DNA from: Phycisphaerales bacterium
GTDB lineage: Bacteria; Planctomycetota; Phycisphaerae; Phycisphaerales; SM1A02
Assembly (NCBI GenBank): GCA_029246705.1
Contig: JAQWMQ010000030.1
Coordinates: forward strand, 1-64,000
Direction: 5' to 3'
DNA length: 64,000 nt
The position numbers were made by a program, and so were the translations under genes. The notes beneath the pieces were generated by a model, which saw nothing but the letters and a program-made list of their open reading frames with translations, searched no databases and was not told where the DNA came from. Shown here piece after piece: positions 56,658-64,000 of this stretch. Position 1 is the stretch's first letter; each line of letters starts with the position of its first letter.

Positions 56658-57986
56658 TCATTTCGGGCAGTCGCCCCAGTTGCCGAGCAGGATCGCGAGG
56701 TCGCCGCCGTCGACGACGGATGAACCGTCAAGGTCATGGCTCAGGTGTTCGTTCGAACCCCATAGTCCGAGCAGGGCTGCAAGGTCCTGTCCGTCGACGT
56801 TGCCCGAGTCGTTGAAGTCGGCGAGACACACGCAGGAGTCCGGCCAGCCATCACCGTCACTGTCGTCGCAGAACTGTGCGTCGGTGCAGCTGTCGACTTC
56901 CGTCCCGCCGAAGCCGCCGATGTTGCGGGGTTCGTTGGCACAGAAGAAGGACTGCTCCAGGATGTACGTGGAGTGGAGGCTCGACCACAGTCCGCCGCCT
57001 TCGCCTTCATCGCAGGCGTTGTTGCTGAACGAGTTCCGGAAGAAGATCACATCCGAACCGGTCAATGCGACGGCCCCGCCGGATCCACTGCCGCGGACGC
57101 TGTTGGATTCGAAGCTGGCATCCACGATCTGTATGCCGGAACATGATTCCAGGTGGATCGCACCACCCATGCCGAGGGAGGAGTTGCCGTGGAACGCAGC
57201 ACCCTGGATCCAGAAGCTGGACTTGTAGGCACTGATTGCCGCTCCGGATGTCGAGCTGAGGAGATTGTTGAACAAGCAGTTGGAGATGATCGGGCTCGTG
57301 TGGGAGAGGTCCACGGCCGGTGCATCGACGTAGTGCAACATGCGGCCCTCGAATTCGATGTTCTCGATGGTCGAGGCGCCGAATTCCTGTGCATTCTGGC
57401 TGTACATCCGAATCGTGGCGCCTTCCCCATCGATCTCGAAGCGCGTCAGGGGAGCACCCGTGACTTCGTCGGCCTTGCCAACGAGCTTCAATTCCTTCTC
57501 GAGGATCTCGAGCCTTGGATTGATGTAGACACCAGGGAGGAACTGGAGGGTGTCGCCGTCACGTGCAAGGTCGACGGCAAGCTGGATGTCGATGGCCGGT
57601 GGGACGAAGATCGTCCATGGTCCGCCCTCGAATTCCTCTTGGATCGTCAGGCAATCCGGACGGCCATCACCATCGGCGTCATCGACGATACCGCAACCAC
57701 AGAACCCGGGGTCGGTCTTGAATGGATCGAACGGGCAAGGGTCGCCGCTGTCACAGGCGCCATCGCCATCGGTATCCAGGCCATCGGAAAGAGGGTTGAA
57801 CACCCCGCTGGAACAGTCGTCACATCCATCGCCATCGGAGTCCATGCATACGAACGGGTTGTTGTCGTCGATGTCGTCAGGCTGATGTACGCCGTCCTCA
57901 TCGACGTCGACCATCGCGGCCGACAGGTTCGTGCCTAGAAGTGTGGGTGTCAGGAGTGAGATCAAGATCAGTGTGCAATGTTTCAT
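56658..57986 (-). CDS. Secreted beta-helix protein with calcium-loop repeats and dockerin-like end
   Basis: 442 residues from ATG 57986; the upstream ATG at 58001 is possible. A hexamer GATAAA (57998-57993) ends 6 bases before the chosen ATG. Signal peptide LILISLLTPTLLGTNLSA. Residues 35-115 have thrombospondin-3-like calcium loops (DSDGDGCDDCSSG, DTDGDGACDSGDPCPFDP, DDADGDGRPDC). Residues about 150-360 show right-handed beta-helix features (short G/N/S-rich strands such as SGAAISAYKSSFWIQGAAF). The C-terminus is a dockerin-like pair (DFNDSGNVDGQDLAALLGLW, DLDGSSVVDGGDLAILLGNW). Probably a surface adhesin or polysaccharide-binding protein. Confidence 0.85.
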   Translation of the reverse strand: MKHCTLILISLLTPTLLGTNLSAAMVDVDEDGVHQPDDIDDNNPFVCMDSDGDGCDDCSSGVFNPLSDGLDTDGDGACDSGDPCPFDPFKTDPGFCGCGIVDDADGDGRPDCLTIQEEFEGGPWTIFVPPAIDIQLAVDLARDGDTLQFLPGVYINPRLEILEKELKLVGKADEVTGAPLTRFEIDGEGATIRMYSQNAQEFGASTIENIEFEGRMLHYVDAPAVDLSHTSPIISNCLFNNLLSSTSGAAISAYKSSFWIQGAAFHGNSSLGMGGAIHLESCSGIQIVDASFESNSVRGSGSGGAVALTGSDVIFFRNSFSNNACDEGEGGGLWSSLHSTYILEQSFFCANEPRNIGGFGGTEVDSCTDAQFCDDSDGDGWPDSCVCLADFNDSGNVDGQDLAALLGLWGSNEHLSHDLDGSSVVDGGDLAILLGNWGDCPK

Positions 57987-58355
57987 CGTGGATTTATCCA
58001 TGCATGAGGAAGTGAATCGCGACCCGTACGTCGAGTCGTTCATCAGTGATCCGCGCAAGATGGGCTCGACCTTGCAGTCCGCTTCTGGTTGCATCCGTCT
58101 CTTGAATGGAGCGTCTCCATGTGTTCCCCGTTGCGATGACGAGATTTGATGTGGATGCAGTGCGCATCAGGAGGCGTGGGGGAGGGTGTCCGGAAAAAGT
58201 GCGTTCAATTCGGCCTTCATGGTGTCACGTCGGCCGCATGCACACCTACGGATGTGTGCACCTGGATAGTGCCTGTGGTGCAGGAGACGTTGAAATGATT
58301 TTTCATTTTCCCGGGATCGCGAGCTTCGCCGCACTCTTCGGGGCGTTTTCGTCGC
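57987..58355. other. Intergenic region with hairpins
   Basis: 369 bases without a supported gene. TGCACAC (58239-58245) and GTGTGCA (58254-58260) form a perfect 7-bp stem with an 8-base loop, followed by GCAC ... GTGC (58258-58272). Further right, AAATGA-TTTT-TCATTT forms an AT-rich 6-bp stem near 58295-58312. These might mark a small RNA or the 3' end of the gene at 58356, but no promoter or T-tract settles it. Confidence 0.4.
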
Positions 58356-59162
58356 TCAGCGAACTTCCCCGGTCTTCGTCGAACCGGGGTAGACACGCAT
58401 CACCTTCGCGTCCTTGAGGTCGATGGCCCCCGTGGGCACTCGGTCGAGCACGCTGAGGAAGGTCTTGATCGTGTTCTTCCGTCGTTTCGGTCCGCGCGGA
58501 AGCAGCAGGTAGATCGAACCGGACTTCGCTGCTTCACGAATGCGGCGAAAGTAGGACATGTCGAACATCCGGATCTCGCTCTCGAGCTGCTTGATGTGCT
58601 TGTCCGGATTGTCGCTCCACGTCGGAAGCATCGAGTCGATCCCGATGTCCTCGTGCGCCTTACCGTGAAATCGGAAGAAGCGGAATCCGTATTCGCTGAG
58701 ATTCACGATCACCTGGATCGATGTACCGCCCTTGAACTTCCGCACGCAGTTGCGGGTCTCGGTTGGTTCCTGGTTGAGGTACAACTTGATCGACGTGAAT
58801 CGACGGAGTCGCCCGCCCATCTTGCTGTCGATCGACTGTTCAAGCATCGAGAAGGCTTCGTGCCTCAGTCGGCCTTCGCGGGGAAGGATCGTCAGCAGTT
58901 CCTGATGCTGCTCGGACGCCTTGCGGATCACGTCCGCGAAGGGCTGGTCGGCCTCGATGCGCCCCAGCTTCTTCCTGAGTTCGCCCAGCAGGTGCTGTGT
59001 GAACATCGTCTCGGAGCCGGTAGCCGATTCGAGCGCCCAGTCCGAACCTTCTTCAAGGCCCATGCCCACGTGCCAGGACATGGCACCCAGGTTGAATGCA
59101 ATGGGACCGTCCCCGGCATTGCCCTGGGCGAACTGGTGATTGAATTCCGCGCTTCCTGCCAT
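58356..59162 (-). CDS. Soluble protein of unknown function
   Basis: 268 residues, no signal peptide or membrane helix. The N-terminus (AGSAEFNHQFAQGNAGDGPI) is Gly-rich and polar, the middle is helical with a charged HQELLTILPREGRLRHEAFS, and residues 120-190 contain alternating strands (RRFTSIKLYLNQEPTE, TSIQVIVNLSEYGFRFFRFH). The C-terminal part is basic (LLLPRGPKRRKNTIKTFL). I recognise no family. It lies 66 bases downstream of rsmB on the same strand. Confidence 0.65.
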   Translation of the reverse strand: MAGSAEFNHQFAQGNAGDGPIAFNLGAMSWHVGMGLEEGSDWALESATGSETMFTQHLLGELRKKLGRIEADQPFADVIRKASEQHQELLTILPREGRLRHEAFSMLEQSIDSKMGGRLRRFTSIKLYLNQEPTETRNCVRKFKGGTSIQVIVNLSEYGFRFFRFHGKAHEDIGIDSMLPTWSDNPDKHIKQLESEIRMFDMSYFRRIREAAKSGSIYLLLPRGPKRRKNTIKTFLSVLDRVPTGAIDLKDAKVMRVYPGSTKTGEVR

Positions 59163-59228
59163 CCTTGGTTCTCTCGTCTGACTGCTGCTTGCCGATTGGG
59201 AAGTTGATCCCTGGTCTCTGGATTCCGG

Positions 59229-60572
59229 TCACTCCGCCGTCGGGGTCGCCTTGCCCACGAAGATGGCATGAAAGCCGCCGTCGGCGTAGGCGTCCGCGGG
59301 ATCACCGGGTACCCCACGAGGTTCTACCATCGACCTGGTGAGGGTCTCCACTTCATACCTACCCTCGATCCACTTGGCGATCTTCTCGTTTTCGCCGGGT
59401 TCGAGGCTGCAGGTCGAGTAGAGCAGGTTCGCGCCGGGCGCCAGGAGCGATACGGTTTCGGTCACGATCCTCTTCTGAAGACGGCTCAGTGAGTTTCGGG
59501 CGTCATCATCGAAGCGATACCTGGCCTGTGGTCTCCGGGGCAGCACGCCGGTATTGGAACAGGGCACATCCAGGACCAGCAGGTCGACCGCTCCCATGAC
59601 CTCTCGCAGGTCACCCGGTTGGACCGCACGAACCGTCGGATGACCCTCGAAGACGCCTCGAAGATCCGTCATGCGCACCTCGTTCACGTCCGTCGCGAAG
59701 ATCTGCGCATTCGGGTGCAGCAGGGCGAGTTGCTTGGTCTTCGTGCCACGACCCGCACAGAAATCGACGATCACCTTCGGAGACAGGCAGCCGGTCGCTT
59801 CGATGACTCGGGCGGAACCACGGTCCTGGACCCTCGCAGTCGGGTCCGACTGGAGCAACGCCACCAGCTCCGCATGGGAACCATCCCAGACCGTGCATGC
59901 CTCGGTTCCCTGGTGAAGGTGGATGGGCGGGCGTGCCAGGCAGTGGTGGGCCCTCTGCCGGGTGCAGGTCCAACCCTGCGCACCGATCCAGCCCAGCAGC
60001 AGGCTGTCACCCAGCGACGACTGCTGTCCAAGCCTGTTGGCGGGGTTCTCGTCGAAGACCGGTTCTGCAAGGAGCAGGGCTTCGCCGCTCTCGAGGGGAA
60101 CGATGTCCTGGTGATCCCACCAGTTCCTCGAACGTTCATCATCGACCGGGAGCAGCTCGCTTCTCAGCCGGGTGATCGCTCGAAGCACGCCGTTGACCAG
60201 GCCGCCTGCGCCCGGGCGGATCTTCTTCTTCGCCCAGGCAACGGTCTCCGCCACTGCGGCGTGGTCGGGAATCCGGTCCATGAAGAGCAGCTGTGCAGCC
60301 CCCCCCATGAGTGCTCCGCGAACCCGTGGTTCGAGTTCGGACCAGGGTCGTTGCAGCCGACTGGCGATGATCGTCTCGAGCGTTCTCCACCGGGTGAGCG
60401 CTGCGATCTCCAGTGCCCGGGCGAAGGCCTGTTCGCGCGGCGACAACTCCGGCGTCTCCAGCGGTTCGATGGCCAGATCGGGATAACGAAGCAGCTGCCG
60501 AGACAACCGCGTGTACACCAGGGATCGTGCATCCGGCGTCTCGCCGGTCTTGATTTCAGTCAACTCGGGCAC
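59229..60572 (-). CDS. rsmB: 16S rRNA (cytosine-5) methyltransferase, RsmB type
   Basis: 447 residues. A NusB-like RNA-binding domain (about residues 10-150) includes REQAFARALEIAALTRWRTL and AAQLLFMDRIPDHAAVAETV. It is followed by the methyltransferase domain with VIDFCAGRGTKTKQLALLH-type motif I (VDFCAGRGTKTKQL), the conserved Cys of LLVLDVPCSNTGVLPRRP and the catalytic Cys of LLYSTCSLEPGENE. It methylates C967-type cytosine in 16S rRNA. The start is GTG 60572. An insertion between NusB and the core (about 150-240) is longer than in E. coli. metK ends 27 bases upstream on the same strand. Confidence 0.9.
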   Translation of the reverse strand: MPELTEIKTGETPDARSLVYTRLSRQLLRYPDLAIEPLETPELSPREQAFARALEIAALTRWRTLETIIASRLQRPWSELEPRVRGALMGGAAQLLFMDRIPDHAAVAETVAWAKKKIRPGAGGLVNGVLRAITRLRSELLPVDDERSRNWWDHQDIVPLESGEALLLAEPVFDENPANRLGQQSSLGDSLLLGWIGAQGWTCTRQRAHHCLARPPIHLHQGTEACTVWDGSHAELVALLQSDPTARVQDRGSARVIEATGCLSPKVIVDFCAGRGTKTKQLALLHPNAQIFATDVNEVRMTDLRGVFEGHPTVRAVQPGDLREVMGAVDLLVLDVPCSNTGVLPRRPQARYRFDDDARNSLSRLQKRIVTETVSLLAPGANLLYSTCSLEPGENEKIAKWIEGRYEVETLTRSMVEPRGVPGDPADAYADGGFHAIFVGKATPTAE

Positions 60573-60599
60573 CGACTGGCAGTCCTTCCCTGAACACCA

Positions 60600-61814
60600 T
60601 CAGGAGGAGACACTGGCCGAGGAATTTGCCGCGTTACGCAGTGAATCAGCCTTGTCGATCGCTTCCCAGGAGAAGCTTCCGGCCCCGCCTTCTCCCGGCG
60701 TCCTGCCGAAGTGTCCGTGGGCTGCGGTCGAGAGGTAGATCGGCTTGCGCAGTGCGAGTGAATCGATGATTCCCTTGGGTGTGAGCAGGAAATGCTCTCT
60801 GACCAGTGGTTCGAAGAGGTCCGGGTCGATGGACTCGGTTCCAAAGGTCTCGACCGTGATGGACGTGGGTTCCGCGACACCGATCGCGTAGCTCAGCTGG
60901 ACTTCGCAGCGTTCACAGAGCCCCGCTGCGACCAGGTTCTTCGCGATGTAACGGCTCATGTATGCCGCACTTCGATCCACCTTCGAGGGGTCCTTGCCGC
61001 TGAAGGCGCCACCACCATGTCGGCCCATGCCGCCATAGGTGTCGACGATGATCTTTCGTCCGGTCAGGCCACAGTCACCGTGCGGGCCGCCTCGTTCGAA
61101 GCTGCCGGTGGGGTTGGTGTGGACCACGATGCCGTCGTGCCACAGGTCGCCAAGCACCGGTCGGATGACGTGGGTGATGATCTCGTCCTTGAGTTCTCCC
61201 TGGTTGTTCGTCCATTCCGGACCGTGCTGCGTGCTCAGGACGACGGTGTTGATCGAACCCGGGGTGTAGCCGTCGTATTCCACCGTCACCTGGCTCTTGG
61301 CATCAGGTCGGAGGTTCGGAATGGTGTTCGCACGACGAACCTCGGCCTGCCTCGCGACCAGCTTGTGGGAGAGGTCGATCGGAAGCGGCATCAGCGACTC
61401 GGTTTCACGACACGCGAAACCGAACATGAGTCCCTGGTCGCCGGCACCCTGTTCCTGGTGCGCGCCTTCACCTTCGGTGACGCCCTTGGAGATTTCAGGT
61501 GACTGTTCGTCAAGGGCCACGAGCACCGCACAGCTGTTGCCGTCGATGCCCTTGGCCGCATCGTCGTACCCAACATCGAGAACCGTCTTGCGGACCACGT
61601 CTCGGATCTCGACGTACCCGTCACAGGTGACTTCGCCTGCAATCACGCACAGGCCGGTGCTGACCATCGTTTCGCAGGCGACACGAGCCTGGGGATCAAC
61701 TGTGAGCATGGAGTCCAGAATCGCATCGGAGATCTGGTCCGCGAGCTTGTCGGGGTGGCCTACTGAGACACTCTCGGATGTGAAGAGGTGGTTGCGGTTG
61801 GTCATCTGATCCAT
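60600..61814 (-). CDS. metK: S-adenosylmethionine synthetase
   Basis: Makes SAM from methionine and ATP in the cytoplasm. 404 residues, ATG 61814 or 61805. Motifs are [20 protein letters not shown] (ATP site), [32 protein letters not shown] and [19 protein letters not shown], all intact. The gene has its own strong promoter and a hairpin at the 5' end of the predicted transcript; the 58-base leader is too short for a SAM-I riboswitch and I see no match to one. Confidence 0.97.
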   Translation of the reverse strand: MDQMTNRNHLFTSESVSVGHPDKLADQISDAILDSMLTVDPQARVACETMVSTGLCVIAGEVTCDGYVEIRDVVRKTVLDVGYDDAAKGIDGNSCAVLVALDEQSPEISKGVTEGEGAHQEQGAGDQGLMFGFACRETESLMPLPIDLSHKLVARQAEVRRANTIPNLRPDAKSQVTVEYDGYTPGSINTVVLSTQHGPEWTNNQGELKDEIITHVIRPVLGDLWHDGIVVHTNPTGSFERGGPHGDCGLTGRKIIVDTYGGMGRHGGGAFSGKDPSKVDRSAAYMSRYIAKNLVAAGLCERCEVQLSYAIGVAEPTSITVETFGTESIDPDLFEPLVREHFLLTPKGIIDSLALRKPIYLSTAAHGHFGRTPGEGGAGSFSWEAIDKADSLRNAANSSASVSS

Positions 61815-61850
61815 TTCCAGGGCTGGGGGCGGGTGTGGAGGGGCACGATC

Positions 61851-61876
61851 CGTTCATCCGGGAGAACGGATGAACG
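61851..61876 (-). promoter_or_regulatory. Inverted repeat at the 5' end of the metK transcript
   Basis: On the minus strand CGTTCATCC (61876-61868) pairs with GGATGAACG (61859-61851) across an 8-base loop: 9 bp, perfect. It begins two bases after the -10 hexamer, so +1 falls inside its first arm. Confidence 0.5.
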
Positions 61877-61878
61877 CG

Positions 61879-61907
61879 AGTATATGCCGCCCTGATGGGA
61901 GCGGCAA
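61879..61907 (-). promoter_or_regulatory. metK promoter
   Basis: On the minus strand TTGCCG (61907-61902), a 17-base spacer and TATACT (61884-61879). It is one of the best sigma70-type promoters in the window. Confidence 0.65.
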
Positions 61908-62027
61908 TCGGCTCGTCCAAGGTCCGGTAGGTGATGGGAAAGCAGGGTTTGTGCGTCTGAAGGGGGTTGGCCGATTGCCTTCCTGATCAAAAATCTCGAA
62001 TCCTCGAGGTAGGTGATTTTCAGGGTC

Positions 62028-62033
62028 TATAGT
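62028..62033 (+). promoter_or_regulatory. -10 hexamer of the subtilase gene
   Basis: TATAGT, 5 of 6 matches to the consensus. No good -35. A leader of about 57 bases ends in GGAGAG (62084-62089), 7 bases before the ATG. Confidence 0.45.
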
Positions 62034-62096
62034 TCCCCCTGACGACGATTCCTTCCTGAACAAGGGATCATCCATCCATATCCGGAGAGTTCGTTC

Positions 62097-63527
62097 ATGA
62101 GCTGGCTGATCCTGACAACCCTGGTGGCCCTACAGGGCCTTTCCCCAAAGGCGGCTGCGCCTGAACTTGACGTTCTGGTCAAGCTTGAACCAAGGGTTTC
62201 AGTTGGGGTCGACTCCGAGGATCGCTGGGTTCTCGCCCCCGAACTCGGTGCCCAGGTCCTGCTGCCCACGCAAGACGTCAGGTTTGCCGCGCCGGCAGGG
62301 ATCACTTCGGCCCGCAACCGCCAGATCGCCAGCCAGATCGGCCTGGACCGCTGGATTCGAATCCAGCTCGAACCGGGCACCGATCGTTCGCTCTTTCTCG
62401 ATGCCCTGAAGAACCTGCCCCACGTCCAGCATGCCGAGCTTGATGCCCTGGGCGGTCTTGCGGGTGCGCCCGACGATCCCTTCTTCGTGGAGCAGTGGGG
62501 CCTTGAGAACACCGGACAGTTCGTCGGTGGATCAGGCGGCTTTGCTGGTGCCGACATCAACGTCAACGGTGCCTGGGACATCACCACCGGTTCGGACGAG
62601 ATCGTGGTGGCCACCCTGGACAGTGGAGCCTTCCCGCACGTCGAACTGGACGACCGGGTCCTGCAGGGTCGCAACATTCCAAACGGTACCGATGACGGCA
62701 TCGATGTCTGTGCAAGCCACGGAACCCACGTCGCCGGAATCATCGCGGCGAAGGGCGGCAACGCCTCCGGCATCGCCGGGGTCAGCTGGAACGCAAGCAT
62801 TCTTCCCGTCGTGGTGGTCGACCCCTGCTCCGGTCCGGAGTCCTGGCCGGCCGACGGCCTGGTCTGGGCGGTCGACAACGGTGCGGACGTGGTCAACATG
62901 AGCCTTCAGTACACATCCGGAACCGAGTACTTCCGTGATGCGGTGCTCTACGCCTCCTCGCTTGATGTCCCGATGATCGCCGCAACCGGAAACTCCGATG
63001 GCCCCATCGCCTATCCGGCGGCCTGGGACGAGGTGATCGCGGTCGGTGCCATGACGCATCAGGACGTTCGCTGGAGTTCAAGCAACTACGGCCCGGAGAT
63101 CGACCTGGTCGCGCCCGGGTACGAGATCCAGTCGACCCTGCTGATCAATGCCTACGGAACGAAGTCAGGCACCAGTTTCGCCGCACCCCACGTGTCCGGA
63201 GTGGTCGCCCTCCTGCTCTCGATCGATCCTGATCTCAGCAATGACGAGATTCGCGAGATACTCACGCTCTCCGCCAGGGACATCAGCCTGGTCGGCTTTG
63301 ACACCGCAACCGGAAACGGGTGCCTCGATGCCACTGCGGCGCTCGAGATCCTCGTGCCGCCGGTGCCCGATGCCGATCTCAACCAGGACGGCATCGTTGA
63401 TGGTGTGGATCTGCTGAGAATCCTCTCTTTCTGGGGTTCCTGCGCAGGATGTCCCGAGGATCTCAACGGCAATCTGGTCGTCGAGGGCGAGGATCTGCTG
63501 ATACTGCTCTCCCAATGGGACGAGTGA
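62097..63527 (+). CDS. Secreted subtilisin-like (S8) protease with dockerin-like end
   Basis: 476 residues. Signal peptide (SWLILTTLVALQGLSPKAAA). An N-terminal propeptide-like part (about 25-125) leads to the S8 domain with Asp175 in VATLDSGAFPH, His208 in SHGTHVAGIIA and Ser360 in GTSFAAPHVSGVVALLL. The oxyanion Asn is in IAATGNSDGP. The C-terminus is two dockerin-like loops (DLNQDGIVDGVDLLRILSFW and DLNGNLVVEGEDLLILLSQW). An extracellular protease is expected. A 12-base palindrome TCCCCCGGGGGA (63557-63568) lies 30 bases after the stop. Confidence 0.94.
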   Translation: MSWLILTTLVALQGLSPKAAAPELDVLVKLEPRVSVGVDSEDRWVLAPELGAQVLLPTQDVRFAAPAGITSARNRQIASQIGLDRWIRIQLEPGTDRSLFLDALKNLPHVQHAELDALGGLAGAPDDPFFVEQWGLENTGQFVGGSGGFAGADINVNGAWDITTGSDEIVVATLDSGAFPHVELDDRVLQGRNIPNGTDDGIDVCASHGTHVAGIIAAKGGNASGIAGVSWNASILPVVVVDPCSGPESWPADGLVWAVDNGADVVNMSLQYTSGTEYFRDAVLYASSLDVPMIAATGNSDGPIAYPAAWDEVIAVGAMTHQDVRWSSSNYGPEIDLVAPGYEIQSTLLINAYGTKSGTSFAAPHVSGVVALLLSIDPDLSNDEIREILTLSARDISLVGFDTATGNGCLDATAALEILVPPVPDADLNQDGIVDGVDLLRILSFWGSCAGCPEDLNGNLVVEGEDLLILLSQWDE

Positions 63528-63605
63528 TCGACGCTCCAGGCGTGTCTCAAAGGCGCTCCCCCGGGGGATTTCCCGACGACCCTCGTGGCCGCATCGATAC
63601 CTGCC

Positions 63606-63656
63606 GCGACAGGTGGGTGCGCAGGCACTACCATCGTTGATCGTCCCTAACTCAAC
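63606..63656 (+). promoter_or_regulatory. Possible promoter and inverted repeat before the DUF151 gene
   Basis: GCGACA (63606-63611), a 17-base spacer and TACCAT (63629-63634). One base later GTTGA (63636-63640) has a complement TCAAC at 63652-63656. The stem is short (5 bp), so this is weak. Confidence 0.3.
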
Positions 63657-63674
63657 TTGCCAGAGGAGTCTCCC

Positions 63675-64000
63675 ATGTCAGTGCAGGTCGAACTCTCCCG
63701 GATCTTCATCCGCGAGATGACCGACATGCAGATCATCGAACTTCGGGAATGTGATGGCGAACGGAGCTTTCCGATCGTCATCGGCCTTCCCGAAGCTTGT
63801 GCCATCGAACGTCGTCTCAAGGGCATCGAGATCCCCAGGCCCCAGACGCACGATCTTCTCAGCGGCACCATCACCGCCCTGGGCGGATCCCTCAAGCGCA
63901 TCGAGATCAACGACCTCGATGCCGGCACCTTCTACGCGGTACTCGTCGTCCAGCAGGGAGACCGGGAGGTCGAGATCGATTCCCGACCCTCCGATGCGAT
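63675..64000 (+). CDS. Bifunctional nuclease (DUF151) domain protein, cut by window edge
   Basis: The start ATG 63675 follows AGAGGAG with a 6-base gap. The frame is open to the last base, so the 3' end is outside; 108 complete codons are visible. It opens MSVQVELSRIFIREMTDMQI, continues with FPIVIGLPEACAIERRLKGI and RPQTHDLLSGTITALGG, and reaches EIDSRPSDA, the signature of the DUF151 (BFN-like) domain, whose plant homologue has RNase and DNase activity. The rest of the gene probably carries the remaining part of that domain and perhaps a UvrB/UvrC motif, as in actinobacterial homologues. Confidence 0.9.
   Translation, partial: MSVQVELSRIFIREMTDMQIIELRECDGERSFPIVIGLPEACAIERRLKGIEIPRPQTHDLLSGTITALGGSLKRIEINDLDAGTFYAVLVVQQGDREVEIDSRPSDA

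Noticed and set aside
61815-61907. A SAM riboswitch in front of metK.
   Set aside because: The leader is too short and lacks the conserved SAM-I core. Only a simple hairpin is visible.
39119-63527. A cellulosome made of dockerin-bearing enzymes.
   Set aside because: No cohesin or scaffoldin is seen, and the enzymes attached are diverse. In planctomycetes this module is widespread without cohesins.
63557-63568. The palindrome TCCCCCGGGGGA as a terminator of the subtilase gene.
   Set aside because: There is no room for a loop without opening the stem and only three Ts follow, so it is too weak to call.

Overview
The window is GC-rich, densely coded chromosomal DNA that looks like a planctomycete of the Phycisphaerae type. 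Five secreted proteins end in a short dockerin-like calcium-loop module of the form DLDGDGxVDGADLxxLLGxWG. They sit next to the futalosine menaquinone enzyme MqnE, a sulfatase, PPDK, M16 peptidase pairs and many membrane or lipoprotein genes with no assigned role. This placement rests on family knowledge and codon style; no rRNA or marker gene here fixes the lineage. I see about 54 protein genes (one cut at each edge), one tRNA-Cys, several hairpins and terminators, and no CRISPR array, prophage, insertion sequence or replication origin.

Layout. 1-6200: sulfatase (5' end missing), an unknown gene, folC and leuS. 6210-14246: a mostly co-directional run with two DUF2007-like proteins around a DUF2314-like protein, a lipoprotein, then DUF58, transglutaminase (TgpA type) and a SAM methyltransferase linked by ATGA overlaps, then a PilZ-like protein. 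14259-24140: pabB divergent from ppdK, a glycerol-dehydrogenase-like gene, a CBM9-like lipoprotein, a HIT protein, nadC-birA, an exported protein, and a flavoprotein that carries the full signature of iodotyrosine deiodinase. 24226-30690: an overlapping gene string with a large exported protein, a ParA ATPase with a TolA-like helical tail, a VanZ/zinc-ribbon membrane protein, a lipoprotein and the lipid II flippase murJ, which suggests a cell-envelope unit. 30698-38929: a small coiled-coil protein, mqnE, a very large coiled-coil membrane protein with Wzz-like topology, and an M16 peptidase pair.

39119-44824: a secreted EEP-family nuclease/phosphatase with dockerin, a His-rich exported protein, a 25-residue membrane peptide, tRNA-Cys with its terminator, a duplicated-domain exported protein and a cyclophilin. 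44855-54417: gatB, a NosR-like 4Fe-4S membrane protein with a TPR tail, a DnaJ/CbpA-type cochaperone, a membrane protein, a bacterial PH-domain protein, hpt, an EIIA-Ntr-like PTS protein, and a secreted GlgB-like GH13 enzyme with dockerin. 54661-64000: two more dockerin proteins, an unknown protein, rsmB, metK, a subtilisin-like protease with dockerin, and the start of a DUF151 bifunctional-nuclease gene cut by the right edge.

The non-coding observations I rate highest are these. The divergent spacer before the secreted nuclease (39005-39111) holds crossing inverted repeats that compete for one G-tract beside the ribosome-binding site. About eleven genes have a -10-like hexamer only 6-12 bases before the start codon, which suggests leaderless mRNAs. 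At metK, dnaJ and 54661 an inverted repeat begins 1-3 bases after the -10 hexamer.
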